64,000 bases of DNA. Origin: Campylobacter avium LMG 24591 (GTDB lineage Bacteria; Campylobacterota; Campylobacteria; Campylobacterales; Campylobacteraceae). Both the position numbers and the translations under genes were made by a program. Location: contig NZ_CP022347.1 in assembly GCF_002238335.1 (NCBI RefSeq), positions 1,178,001 to 1,242,000 of the forward strand, written 5' to 3'. Below, piece by piece: positions 1 to 8,085 of this stretch (positions are counted from its first letter, which is position 1; the number at the start of each line of letters is the position of its first letter). The notes under the pieces were generated by a model that worked only from the letters and a program-made list of their open reading frames with translations, made no database searches and was not told where the DNA came from.

Positions 1-702
1 AGCAGCCTGCAAAGATAGTAAAAAATCGCTACTTAAGCGAATTTTAGACAGCTCATCCTCGCTAAACATAGCCTTAAGCTCGTCTTTAAAAAGTATGAAA
101 AGCTCGTCCAACTTTTTTATATCATTTAGGCCGCCAAAGTCTTTTTTGATATTAAATTCTTGCTTTAAAAATGAAAGCTTACATTCTGTATTTTTGCGAA
201 TTTCATCTAAAAAAGCACTCTTTTTTTCCAAAAATGACAGCCTAAACTCATCTTTTACGCTCTTAAATAGCTGCTTAGAACCACACAAAAAACGCGTGTT
301 TATAATGTTTAATGTCTTATTTTGTATGGCGCTAAGCTCGTATATATCGTAAAATACCTTACAGCCGATATCTTCTAAAAGCCTTATGCTAGCTTTTATG
401 ATTTGCCTTAAATTATAAGCTTTTAAATCCTTATAAACAAAGAGCAAATCAAGCCCTTGATGAACTGTGAGCTTGTTTGAAGCGTAAAGTTTTGTAGCAA
501 AGATACAAATTGGCACCGAGCTTGGCAAAAAATCCTCAAAAAAGTCTTTTAAAACAAGCTCATAACTTTCTTTAACAAAAAAATCCATCTCCTTGGAATA
601 ATACAAAGCAAAGGAACCCTGCTTGGCAAAATGCTTGTGGCAGCATTTTTGCGTATCTGTGAATTTTTGTTTTAATGTATTTACCGTGCTTATATCCAAC
701 AA
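1..702 (-). CDS. GlnD-like nucleotidyltransferase-family protein (3' end outside window)
   Basis: The minus strand is open from a TTG at 702 (or the next codon, TTG at 699) to the window edge, giving at least 234 residues. AGGA at 709-712 sits 6 bases before the first TTG. The translation has a GLDLLFV segment, a region like the GlnD 'R-x2-G-s-x2-L' stretch, and an FGGLNDI segment resembling the GGLRD motif of PII uridylyltransferases. The glycine-serine part of the usual nucleotidyltransferase motif is not clear, so activity is uncertain. A putative nucleotidyltransferase gene (Cj1367c) lies divergent from the mqnE-type gene in C. jejuni, as here. It would be a regulatory or nucleotidyl-transfer protein in the cytoplasm; substrate unknown. 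Confidence 0.6.
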   Translation of the reverse strand, partial: MLDISTVNTLKQKFTDTQKCCHKHFAKQGSFALYYSKEMDFFVKESYELVLKDFFEDFLPSSVPICIFATKLYASNKLTVHQGLDLLFVYKDLKAYNLRQIIKASIRLLEDIGCKVFYDIYELSAIQNKTLNIINTRFLCGSKQLFKSVKDEFRLSFLEKKSAFLDEIRKNTECKLSFLKQEFNIKKDFGGLNDIKKLDELFILFKDELKAMFSEDELSKIRLSSDFLLSLQAA

Positions 703-726
703 GAAAAATCCTAAAAAATAAAAATA

Positions 727-732
727 ATTATA
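727..732 (-). promoter_or_regulatory. -10 box for the GlnD-like gene
   Basis: The minus strand reads TATAAT here, 25 bases upstream of the TTG start at 702. Campylobacter sigma-70 promoters depend mainly on the -10 box. The divergent mqnE promoter lies about 40 bases away. Confidence 0.45.
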
Positions 733-769
733 ACAAATTTTAAATTCTTGTTGGTTTAAAAAAAATTGC

Positions 770-775
770 TAAAAT
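770..775 (+). promoter_or_regulatory. -10 box for mqnE operon
   Basis: TAAAAT preceded by TGC (extended -10 style) lies 27 bases before the mqnE ATG. GGAG at 793-796 is a good ribosome binding site for that ATG. Confidence 0.45.
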
Positions 776-802
776 GCCTCCATTTTAAGCTCGGAGTTTG
801 AT

Positions 803-1870
803 ATGAAAAGCCTTTTACAAGCTTTGGAAAATGAAGAAAGAATTAAAGAAGAAGATTGCTACAAACTGTACGATTTAGACCTTTTTACGCTAGCTAAATA
901 CGCACACAAAAAAAGACAAAATTTACACGGAAAAAAGGTGTATTTTAATGTAAACAGACACATAAATCCCACAAATATCTGCGCTGATACTTGCAAATTT
1001 TGCGCCTTTTCAGCTCATAGAAAAAATCCTAATCCCTACTTCATGAGCCACGATGAGATAATGCAAGTAGTTGATGAAACCGTAAAAAACGATACTAAAG
1101 AAATTCACATAGTTTCAGCACATAATAAAGACAGGTCTTGGCAGTGGTATTTAGAAATTTTTAAACTCATAAAAGATAAGTATCCGCACCTACACATAAA
1201 GGCTATGACAGCTGCTGAGATAGACTTTTTATACCGCCGTTTTAAGCTAAACTATGAAGAAACCATAGAAAAGATGATAGAGTATGGCGTTGATTCCATG
1301 CCAGGAGGCGGAGCTGAAATCTTTGATGAGGAAATTAGAGCTAAAATTTGTAAGGGCAAGGTAAGCAGCGAAAATTGGCTAAAAATTCATAAACTTTGGC
1401 ATCAAAAAGGCAGACAAAGTAACGCTACTATGCTTTTTGGACACATAGAAAAAAAAGAACACAGAATAGACCATATGCTAAGACTTAGACGCTTGCAAGA
1501 TGAGACAAAGGGTTTTAATGCCTTTATACCGCTTGTTTGGCAAAAGGATAATAGCTTTTTAGAGGTCGAGCAAAGCTTGCAAAGTGAGGAAATTTTAAAA
1601 ACCATAGCCATTGCAAGATTAGTTCTTGATAATATCAAAAACATAAAGGCTTATTGGGCTACCATGGGCATAAATTTAGCTATGGTGGCACAGGAATTTG
1701 GAGCAAATGATTTAGACGGAACCATAGAAAAAGAAAGCATACAAAGTGCGGGCGGGGCAAAAAGCGCTAGAGGAATGAAGCTAAAAACCTTTATCGACAT
1801 GATAAAAACATCAAATTTAATCCCTATCGAGCGGGATTCTTTATATAATGAATTAAAAAGTTATGCCTAA
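803..1870 (+). CDS. mqnE: Aminofutalosine synthase (menaquinone, futalosine pathway)
   Basis: A 355-residue radical SAM enzyme with the CxxxCxxC cluster ligands at Cys60, Cys64 and Cys67. MqnE joins 3-[(1-carboxyvinyl)oxy]benzoate to the adenosyl radical of SAM to make aminofutalosine, the second step of the futalosine route to menaquinone, in the cytoplasm. Full length and N-terminal context (NVNRHINPTN before the first Cys) fit MqnE; the close paralogue MqnC is the alternative. mqnA, for the first step, is also in this window at 10181-10840. It heads a tight plus-strand operon with the permease, whose ATG overlaps the mqnE stop. Start supported by GGAG at 793. Confidence 0.85.
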   Translation: MKSLLQALENEERIKEEDCYKLYDLDLFTLAKYAHKKRQNLHGKKVYFNVNRHINPTNICADTCKFCAFSAHRKNPNPYFMSHDEIMQVVDETVKNDTKEIHIVSAHNKDRSWQWYLEIFKLIKDKYPHLHIKAMTAAEIDFLYRRFKLNYEETIEKMIEYGVDSMPGGGAEIFDEEIRAKICKGKVSSENWLKIHKLWHQKGRQSNATMLFGHIEKKEHRIDHMLRLRRLQDETKGFNAFIPLVWQKDNSFLEVEQSLQSEEILKTIAIARLVLDNIKNIKAYWATMGINLAMVAQEFGANDLDGTIEKESIQSAGGAKSARGMKLKTFIDMIKTSNLIPIERDSLYNELKSYA

Positions 1871-3186
1871 TGCTTATATTTGACTTAAAAGGACACAAAA
1901 CAACTGTTAAAACCGAGCTTGTAGCTGGCTTTACTACATTTTTAACTATGATTTACATCCTGCCTGTAAATTCGCACATCTTAAGTGGTGCAAACATGCC
2001 TGTTGAAGCCTTGGTCTGTGCCACCGCATTAATCACAGCTTTTTCTTGTATCTTGTGCGGACTTTTTGCCAACACACCTATAGCAATCAGCGTCGCAATG
2101 GGTATGAATGTGTATTTTGCCTACACAGTTTGCATAGCTTATAACATAGCTTGGCAGGTGGCCTTAGGAGCAGTGTTTTTATCTAGTCTTTTATTTCTTT
2201 TGTTATCTTTTACCAAATTTAGAATGTGGATAATAAATGGAATTCCAAAGGATTTAAGACTAGCTTTGTGTGCTGGTATCGGGCTTTTCATAAGCTTTAT
2301 AGGGCTTTCACAAATGGGAGTGATTGTCAAAAACGAAGCTACTATAGTTGGCATTGGAAATTTTAGCGATGTTAATGTTTTGTTTTCACTTTTTTCGCTG
2401 GGCTTAATCTTGCTTTTTTACTGCCTAAACATCAAAGCAGCCTTTATCTTGGGAGTTTTGCTTTCTGCTTGTATAGCTTGGATTTTTAATATAGGAGGCG
2501 CGGCTTTGCCTCAGTCTATCGTATCCTTGCCAAATTTCAGCCAAGATAATGGGCTTGGGGCTATCTTTATGCAACTAGACATAAAATCAGCCCTTGAGCT
2601 TAGCATTTTGCCTATAATCCTAACCTTTTTTGCCATACAACTTTTTGATAGTGTTGGAACTGTAACCGGCCTTGCACAAAGAAGCAAAATTTTTGAGGAT
2701 AAAAAAATATCTGAAAAAAAGCTTGGCAGAACACTGATAGCTGATGCGGCCGCTTCTACTTGTGCCGGAGTTGTTGGAACCTCTCCTGTTGTAACCTACA
2801 TAGAAAGCGCATCGGGCATAGAAAGTGGAGGCAAAACAGGTCTTTGTGCCGTTGTAGTTGGGCTTTGCTTTTTGTTATCCTTGTTCTTTTTGCCGCTTTT
2901 TAAGGCCATACCTAGTGCTTGTATTTATCCTGTGCTTGTTATGGTTGGTATACTCATGTTTAGCGAGGTAAGACACATAAATTTCGACGATAAAGCAGTT
3001 TGCATAGCTAGCTTTTTCATGATTTTTATGATGCCACTTAGTTATTCTATAACAACCGGCTTTGCCTTTGGCTTTTTAGCCTATGTTTTAGCTTGTGTAT
3101 TTACAAGGCAAAAAATAAGTCTTTTTTTATTTAGTCTAAGCCTTATATCACTTGCTATTTTTATCTTAGAAAATGTAAGGTTTTAG
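1870..3186 (+). CDS. AzgA-type purine (guanine/hypoxanthine) permease, NCS2 family
   Basis: A 438-residue polytopic inner-membrane protein with about 12-14 hydrophobic segments. The N-terminal TTFLTMIYILPVN stretch and the DSVGTVTGLAQR segment (around residue 260) are typical of the AzgA/GhxP branch of the NCS2 family, proton symporters of adenine, guanine or hypoxanthine. The start overlaps the mqnE stop by one base (TAATG). The next gene, one base downstream, is a phosphoribosyltransferase, so uptake and conversion of the base to the nucleotide are coupled. Exact substrate is inferred from family. Confidence 0.8.
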   Translation: MLIFDLKGHKTTVKTELVAGFTTFLTMIYILPVNSHILSGANMPVEALVCATALITAFSCILCGLFANTPIAISVAMGMNVYFAYTVCIAYNIAWQVALGAVFLSSLLFLLLSFTKFRMWIINGIPKDLRLALCAGIGLFISFIGLSQMGVIVKNEATIVGIGNFSDVNVLFSLFSLGLILLFYCLNIKAAFILGVLLSACIAWIFNIGGAALPQSIVSLPNFSQDNGLGAIFMQLDIKSALELSILPIILTFFAIQLFDSVGTVTGLAQRSKIFEDKKISEKKLGRTLIADAAASTCAGVVGTSPVVTYIESASGIESGGKTGLCAVVVGLCFLLSLFFLPLFKAIPSACIYPVLVMVGILMFSEVRHINFDDKAVCIASFFMIFMMPLSYSITTGFAFGFLAYVLACVFTRQKISLFLFSLSLISLAIFILENVRF

Positions 3187-3627
3187 ATGTATTATTATAC
3201 TTATGATGAATTTGCAAAAGATTTTAAAGATTTAGCCAAAAATATAGACGCTTCTTTCAAAGCAGACGCTATCTTAGCTGTGGCAAGGGGCGGAATGTCC
3301 TTAGCTCACTGCCTCGCCTTAGCGCTTAATAACCGCCAAGTTTTTGTCTTAAATTCTATACATTACGACGACACCACAAAGCTTGATACTGTTGAAATTT
3401 TTAATGTGCCTGATTTAAGCAACTTTAAAACAGTTTTAATAGTCGATGACATAATAGATAGCGGCGAAAGCATGAAAGAAATAAAAAGACTTTTGCAGTC
3501 TAAATTTCCACACATCATCTTTAAGGTGGCTACTGTTTTTAAAAGAAAGCATTCTATTTTTAGTCCCGATTTTGTGGTAAGAGATATAGATGAGTGGGTT
3601 GTTTTTCATTGGGACATCAAGCTTTAA
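3187..3627 (+). CDS. Purine phosphoribosyltransferase
   Basis: A 146-residue type I phosphoribosyltransferase. The PRPP-binding motif VLIVDDIIDSGES is at residues 83-95, and AVARGGMS at about 31-38 is the usual PRPP-loop region. It would convert a purine base, most likely guanine, hypoxanthine or xanthine, plus PRPP to the nucleotide monophosphate in the cytoplasm. Directly follows a purine permease. Resembles bacterial xanthine-guanine enzymes (gpt-like), but I cannot assign the base from the sequence. Confidence 0.75.
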   Translation: MYYYTYDEFAKDFKDLAKNIDASFKADAILAVARGGMSLAHCLALALNNRQVFVLNSIHYDDTTKLDTVEIFNVPDLSNFKTVLIVDDIIDSGESMKEIKRLLQSKFPHIIFKVATVFKRKHSIFSPDFVVRDIDEWVVFHWDIKL

Positions 3628-4325
3628 TTTTAAAAAGTATTGCAAAAATACTTTTACTTTTAACACTTAGCTTTTCCTTTACTCTTTGTGATGAATTTGA
3701 GGATTTTGAGCTTGAATTTCAAAAAAAAGAAGTGTATGACCCGCTAAAATCCTACAACGAAGCCATGACTAAATTTAACATAGCTTTTTATAGTTATGTA
3801 ATTAGACCTGTTTCTAAGAGCTATGCCTTTGTGGTACCTGAAAGTGCTAGGAATGGCTTAAGAAATTTCTTTTCAAATTTGGCCATGCCTCTTAGATTTA
3901 GCGGAAATTTACTGCAGTTTAAATTTAAAGAAAGCGGCGTGGAATTGCTGAGATTTACAGTAAATACCTTTTTTGGTTTTTTTGGTTTTAATGACACAGC
4001 AAGTGCCTCTGGCATAGCAAAATACGACTCTGATTTTGGCGTAGCCTTGGCTCATTGGGGTATTGGCGGGGGCTTTCACTTTGTATTGCCCATTTTAGGA
4101 CCTAGCAACCTAAGAGACACCCTTTCCTTGCCTGTGAATTGGTATTTAAATCCGACCGGATACTTAGAACCTTTTTGGTTAAGTCTTAGTGTAAATTCTT
4201 TTGCTATAATGAACACAATGTCGCTTGAAAGTGACACTATAGATGAAATTTATTTTAATACGCCTAATGTCTATCCTTTCTTAAGAGACGCTTACGAAGC
4301 CCGTAGGATAGAGCTTAGCAAATAA
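3594..4325 (+). CDS. mlaA: MlaA/VacJ-family outer-membrane lipid-asymmetry protein
   Basis: A 243-residue protein with an N-terminal hydrophobic signal, then the MlaA core: YDPLKSYNEAMTKFN, the RNFFSNLAMP segment, and the GIGGGFHFVLPILGPSNLRD stretch typical of VacJ proteins. MlaA removes mislocalised phospholipid from the outer leaflet of the outer membrane. The start is uncertain: GTG at 3594 (used here, overlapping the previous gene by 34 bases) or TTG at 3609. The sequence ending the signal (FTLC) is not a canonical lipobox, so lipidation is doubtful. Followed by mlaC and an MMPL exporter. Confidence 0.85.
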   Translation: MGCFSLGHQALILKSIAKILLLLTLSFSFTLCDEFEDFELEFQKKEVYDPLKSYNEAMTKFNIAFYSYVIRPVSKSYAFVVPESARNGLRNFFSNLAMPLRFSGNLLQFKFKESGVELLRFTVNTFFGFFGFNDTASASGIAKYDSDFGVALAHWGIGGGFHFVLPILGPSNLRDTLSLPVNWYLNPTGYLEPFWLSLSVNSFAIMNTMSLESDTIDEIYFNTPNVYPFLRDAYEARRIELSK

Positions 4326-4334
4326 GGAGTTTGT

Positions 4335-4904
4335 ATGAAAAAAATTGCATTAATCTTGCTTTTACTTTGTCAAAGTTTTTTCGCCCTAGAGCTTGATAAT
4401 ATAGAAAAAACCATGCAAACAAACATCGACAAAGCCTTGCTAGCTATTAAAAATAATCAAGATAAAACAAAGGCTGCAAATGAAATTTTCACCCTTTTTG
4501 ACCCGATTTTTGATTTTGAACTAATGGCTAAGCTAAGTTTGTCTAAGAAATTTAACTCTCTTAGCGAACAAGAAAAACAAATTTACAACAAGGCCTTTGA
4601 AAAACAGCTAAAAACAAGCTTTACAAACAAATTAAGCCTTTATACTAACCAAGAATTAAAGGTTAAAGGTGGCAAAAAAACCAAAGAAAATCGCTATGAG
4701 CTTTTAACGCAGATGGTGGTTGATGGCGAGCTAAAAAACATAATCTTTAAATTTTATGATAATAAAAAAAGCTGGCTAATTTATGATGTTGATTTGCTTG
4801 GAGTTAGCATAGTTCAAACTTATAGGTCCCAGTTTAAGGATTTGTTAGAAAAAGGCTCTTTTGATGATATTTTAAAAAGCCTTGAAAATGTAAGCTTTGA
4901 TTAA
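4335..4904 (+). CDS. mlaC: MlaC-family periplasmic phospholipid-binding protein
   Basis: A 189-residue protein with a clear signal peptide (cleavage probably after QSFFA, about residue 17) and a Tgt2/MlaC fold pattern: FDPIFDFELMAKLSLSKKF, the EQEKQIYNKAFEKQL segment and the closing VDLLGVSIVQTYRSQF motif. MlaC shuttles phospholipid across the periplasm between MlaA and an inner-membrane machine. ATAAGGAG lies 5 bases before the ATG. Its stop overlaps the start of the MMPL gene. Confidence 0.85.
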   Translation: MKKIALILLLLCQSFFALELDNIEKTMQTNIDKALLAIKNNQDKTKAANEIFTLFDPIFDFELMAKLSLSKKFNSLSEQEKQIYNKAFEKQLKTSFTNKLSLYTNQELKVKGGKKTKENRYELLTQMVVDGELKNIIFKFYDNKKSWLIYDVDLLGVSIVQTYRSQFKDLLEKGSFDDILKSLENVSFD

Positions 4905-7315
4905 TGCTTAAATTTTTACTAAAAACCCTTATAAAATACAACAAAGCAGGCTTTATTCTCACAAGCTTGCTTTGTATTTTTTTGTCATTTTTTGCAACAA
5001 AACTTAACATAGACGCTAGCCCTGAGACACTGCTTTTAGAGGATGATAAGGACTTAAGGCTCTTTAGAGAGCTTTCCTCACATTTTAAAGATAATGACTT
5101 TTTAATACTTGCTTATGAAAATAAAAATGAAAGCTTATTTTCCAAGGCAAATTTAGAACTTATGCAAAAAATACACAAGGATTTAGAAAAGCTAGAAGAA
5201 AGCGAGAAAATTCTAAGCATCGTAAATGCTGTCTTGCTTCAAAGCAGCGACACTAAAAGCTTAGATGAGCTTATAAAAAATCCCCAAAATATCTTTGATA
5301 AAGATGTGAATTTAAGCAAGGCCAAGGTTGAAATTACTAACAATCCATTCTATGTAAACAATCTTATATCAAAGGATTTAAAAAGTGCGGCATTTATCAT
5401 ATATCTAAAAGCAGATGAAAGATATAAAGAACTTGTAAGATTAAGAGATGAGGCAAATGAAGAGGATAAAGATAAGTTTAGACTAGAGCTTAAAAAGCAC
5501 CAAGAAAGCGAGCTTAAAAAACAAGAAAAGCTTATAAAAGATATAAGAGCCATCATAGAAAAATACCAAACAAATGATGTCGTGCTTCACCTTGGCGGGG
5601 TCAAGATGATAGTTAATGACATGATAAGCTACATCAAAAAAGACATGCTAAGCTATTCTTTAGCACTCATACTATTGCTTGCATTTGCTTTGTGGCTGTT
5701 TTTTAGGCAGCTTCGTTTTATATTGATTGCACTTTTTATATGCTTTATATCTTTATTTACTGTGAGTGGAATTTTCGCACTTAGCAATTTTTCTATAACG
5801 GTAATTTCATCAAATTTCGTGCCCCTACTTTTAATCATAAGCTTATCGCTAATAATACACCTAAACACGCATTTTATAGAATACTCTAACAAATTTAAAA
5901 AGGCTTCAAATTCTCACATAGTGCTAGCAACGCTATTATCTAAAGCAAAGCCAAGCTTTTACGCTATCTTAACCACGGCCATAGGCTTTTTAAGTCTCAT
6001 TTTTTCAAACATCAAGCCTGTAATAGACCTTGGAATTATGATGAGCGTGGCTATATTCGTGGCCTTGATACTTTCTTATGTGTATTTTGCCTGCATTATG
6101 TCCTTGCTTAAAAAAAGAAAATATGTAAATACAGCAAATTTAAGCTTTTTAAGAAAAATAGCCAAATTTAGCGTAAAAAAATCCTCGATAATTTACTTTT
6201 TATCCTTGCTAATCATAACAATTTCGCTCATTGGCATATCAAAACTAAGGGTTGAAAATTCCTTTGTATCGTATTTTAAAGACAGCAGCGAAATCAAACA
6301 AGGAATGCTTGAAATAGACCAAAAACTGGGCGGCACAATCCCACTTGATATAATCGTAAAATTCAAAGATAAAGAAAAGCAAGAAGAAAATTTAGATAGC
6401 TTTGAGGCTGAATTTAACGAGCTTAGCAAAAAGGACACATACTTTTTTGACGCAAGAAAAAGCAGGATAGCTAAAGAGCTACACGAATTTTTGCAAAAAC
6501 AAGATTTTGTCGCCTCTGTCATGTCTTTTAACAGCTTGCTAGAATTTGGCAAAATCTTAAATGATGGTAAAAATTTAGATGATTTTAGCCTAGCTTTTTT
6601 AAATGAAAATATGCCAGACAAACTAAAGCAAGATTTGCTAAATCCTTATATAAGTATGGAATTTAACGAATTTAGATTTGCGATGCGGATAATGGATTCT
6701 AACGAAAGCTTGGTTAGAGCAGAATTTTTAAAGAATTTAGAAAAAAATAGCAAAGAATTATTAAAAGATGAGGATGTAGAGATTTACATAACAAATATAA
6801 TGTTACTTTATAACAACATGCTTCAAAGCCTTTTTTCATCGCAGTTTGATACACTGTGCTTTGTTGTAATAGCTATTTTTGTGCTTTTCATCTTTGTATT
6901 TAAAAGCGTGAAATTAGCTAGCATAGCCATCATTTCAAATTTAATCCCGCTTAGCCTTGTCTTTGCCATCATGGGCTTTTTAAACATACCGCTTGATTTA
7001 ATGAGTATAACAATAGCAGCCATTTCAATAGGCATAGGAGTGGATGATAGCATTCATTACATACATAGATTTCAAAAGGAAAAGCAACGACACAGCACCT
7101 TAAAATCCATACTCATAGCACATTCTCAAATAGGTGCTGCACTGTTTTACACCACTGTTGCTGTTGTTCTTGGCTTTGGGATTATGCTAAGTAGTGAATT
7201 TATGCCTACTATTTATTTTGGCTTACTAACGGTGCTTGTTATGATTTTCTTGCTAAGCGGCTCTTTACTGTTGCTAGCTAGCTTGCTTTCAAGCTTTGTT
7301 AGGAAAAATAAATAG
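4904..7315 (+). CDS. MMPL/RND-superfamily (HpnN-like) lipid transporter
   Basis: An 803-residue inner-membrane protein with the RND duplication: a TM segment near residue 15, a large periplasmic domain, five TMs (about 250-400), a second TM near 430, a second periplasmic domain and five TMs at the C-terminus. The segment GVDDSIHYIHRFQ in the second half is the MMPL/HpnN signature. Members move hydrophobic molecules or lipids out of the inner membrane. Overlap with mlaC (TAATG) and the neighbouring mlaA imply work in phospholipid traffic. The substrate is unknown. The last bases overlap a small minus-strand ORF. Confidence 0.8.
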   Translation: MLKFLLKTLIKYNKAGFILTSLLCIFLSFFATKLNIDASPETLLLEDDKDLRLFRELSSHFKDNDFLILAYENKNESLFSKANLELMQKIHKDLEKLEESEKILSIVNAVLLQSSDTKSLDELIKNPQNIFDKDVNLSKAKVEITNNPFYVNNLISKDLKSAAFIIYLKADERYKELVRLRDEANEEDKDKFRLELKKHQESELKKQEKLIKDIRAIIEKYQTNDVVLHLGGVKMIVNDMISYIKKDMLSYSLALILLLAFALWLFFRQLRFILIALFICFISLFTVSGIFALSNFSITVISSNFVPLLLIISLSLIIHLNTHFIEYSNKFKKASNSHIVLATLLSKAKPSFYAILTTAIGFLSLIFSNIKPVIDLGIMMSVAIFVALILSYVYFACIMSLLKKRKYVNTANLSFLRKIAKFSVKKSSIIYFLSLLIITISLIGISKLRVENSFVSYFKDSSEIKQGMLEIDQKLGGTIPLDIIVKFKDKEKQEENLDSFEAEFNELSKKDTYFFDARKSRIAKELHEFLQKQDFVASVMSFNSLLEFGKILNDGKNLDDFSLAFLNENMPDKLKQDLLNPYISMEFNEFRFAMRIMDSNESLVRAEFLKNLEKNSKELLKDEDVEIYITNIMLLYNNMLQSLFSSQFDTLCFVVIAIFVLFIFVFKSVKLASIAIISNLIPLSLVFAIMGFLNIPLDLMSITIAAISIGIGVDDSIHYIHRFQKEKQRHSTLKSILIAHSQIGAALFYTTVAVVLGFGIMLSSEFMPTIYFGLLTVLVMIFLLSGSLLLLASLLSSFVRKNK

Positions 7316-7379
7316 AAAAAGCCATATAAACCACATACAAAAATACAGCTATGGATATATAATACAAAAATGTTTTCAT
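7299..7379 (-). CDS. Putative 26-residue membrane peptide downstream of rdgB
   Basis: Minus-strand ATG at 7379, 11 bases after the rdgB stop, opens a 26-codon frame ending at TAA (7299-7301). AAAAGG lies at suitable distance before the ATG. The peptide starts MKT and then is almost entirely hydrophobic (FLYYISIAVFLYVVYMAF), a single predicted membrane span. It overlaps the 3' end of the MMPL gene on the other strand by 17 bases. Its function cannot be read from the sequence. The ribosome binding site, spacing and composition support a real small protein, but chance in AT-rich DNA is not excluded. Confidence 0.45.
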   Translation of the reverse strand: MKTFLYYISIAVFLYVVYMAFSIYFS

Positions 7380-7390
7380 AAAATGCCTTT

Positions 7391-7984
7391 TTAAAAAAGT
7401 TTTAAAATTCTTTTCATTAGCTTAAGAGCCTTTGCACGGTGAGAAATGTTGTTTTTAAGCTCAGGGCTAAGCTGGGCTAAGGTTTTATCATAAGTTCTTG
7501 GGATAAATAAAGAATCATAGCCAAAGCCATTTTCGCCAAGCTCTTTATCTATAACAAAACCTCTTAAAACCCCGTTTGTAAAGCACTCGCCATAAAAAGA
7601 GCGAAGAGCTATAACACACTTAAAATAAGCCTTGCTTTTATTTAAATTTAAAGAATTAAGCTCAAAAATTAACTTTTTTCTATTTGCCTCATCACTTTTT
7701 TGCCCTGAAAATCTAGCTGAAAAAATGCCTGGACGCCCGTTTAAAGCCTCTACACAAAGTCCACTATCATCACTTAAAACTATAAATTCTTTCCTTTGCT
7801 TTTCGTTTAAGTTTTCATAAACAGCCCTTGCTTTTATAAGGGCATTTTCCCTAAAACTTGAGCCATTTTCCTCTATCTCGCCTTTGTAAAATTCAGCTAA
7901 AGAAAAAAGCTCAAAGCCCTTAAGCAAAGCTTTAAATTCATTTATCTTGCCTTCATTTGAGCTAGCTATTATTATCCTTTTCAT
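7391..7984 (-). CDS. rdgB: dITP/XTP pyrophosphatase (RdgB/HAM1)
   Basis: A 197-residue HAM1-family enzyme. Sequence marks are SSNEGKINEF near the N-terminus (phosphate-binding loop), the LSDDSGLCVEAL metal-binding segment, RPGIFSARFSG, and the GFGYDSLFIP and SHRAKAL motifs near the C-terminus. It hydrolyses non-canonical purine triphosphates (dITP, XTP) to monophosphates, keeping them out of DNA. Lies convergent with the MMPL gene and divergent from the CmeG-like exporter; C. jejuni has the same arrangement (Cj1373-Cj1375). Confidence 0.92.
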   Translation of the reverse strand: MKRIIIASSNEGKINEFKALLKGFELFSLAEFYKGEIEENGSSFRENALIKARAVYENLNEKQRKEFIVLSDDSGLCVEALNGRPGIFSARFSGQKSDEANRKKLIFELNSLNLNKSKAYFKCVIALRSFYGECFTNGVLRGFVIDKELGENGFGYDSLFIPRTYDKTLAQLSPELKNNISHRAKALKLMKRILKLF

Positions 7985-8053
7985 AGCCTAAGTTTAAAAA
8001 AAATTTTTAAACTAAGCATAAATAGTACTTACCTTTCATAAGCTAAAAGATAG

Positions 8054-8059
8054 TAAAAT
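8054..8059 (+). promoter_or_regulatory. -10 box for the CmeG-like exporter
   Basis: TAAAAT in the context TAGTAAAATC, 27 bases before the ATG at 8086; TAGGAT further downstream serves as ribosome binding site. Confidence 0.4.
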
Positions 8060-8085
8060 CATCTTTTTTTAAACTAGGATTTGAT

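Noticed and set aside
95-352. 85-codon plus-strand ORF at the left edge
   Set aside because: It lies opposite the GlnD-like gene, whose protein motifs are clear, and has no ribosome binding site.
6193-6621. 142-codon minus-strand ORF
   Set aside because: Antisense to the MMPL gene, Ser/Lys-rich low-complexity translation, no support.
7316-7390. Terminator between the MMPL gene and rdgB
   Set aside because: No stem with a following T run was found; the region is better explained by the small minus-strand ORF.
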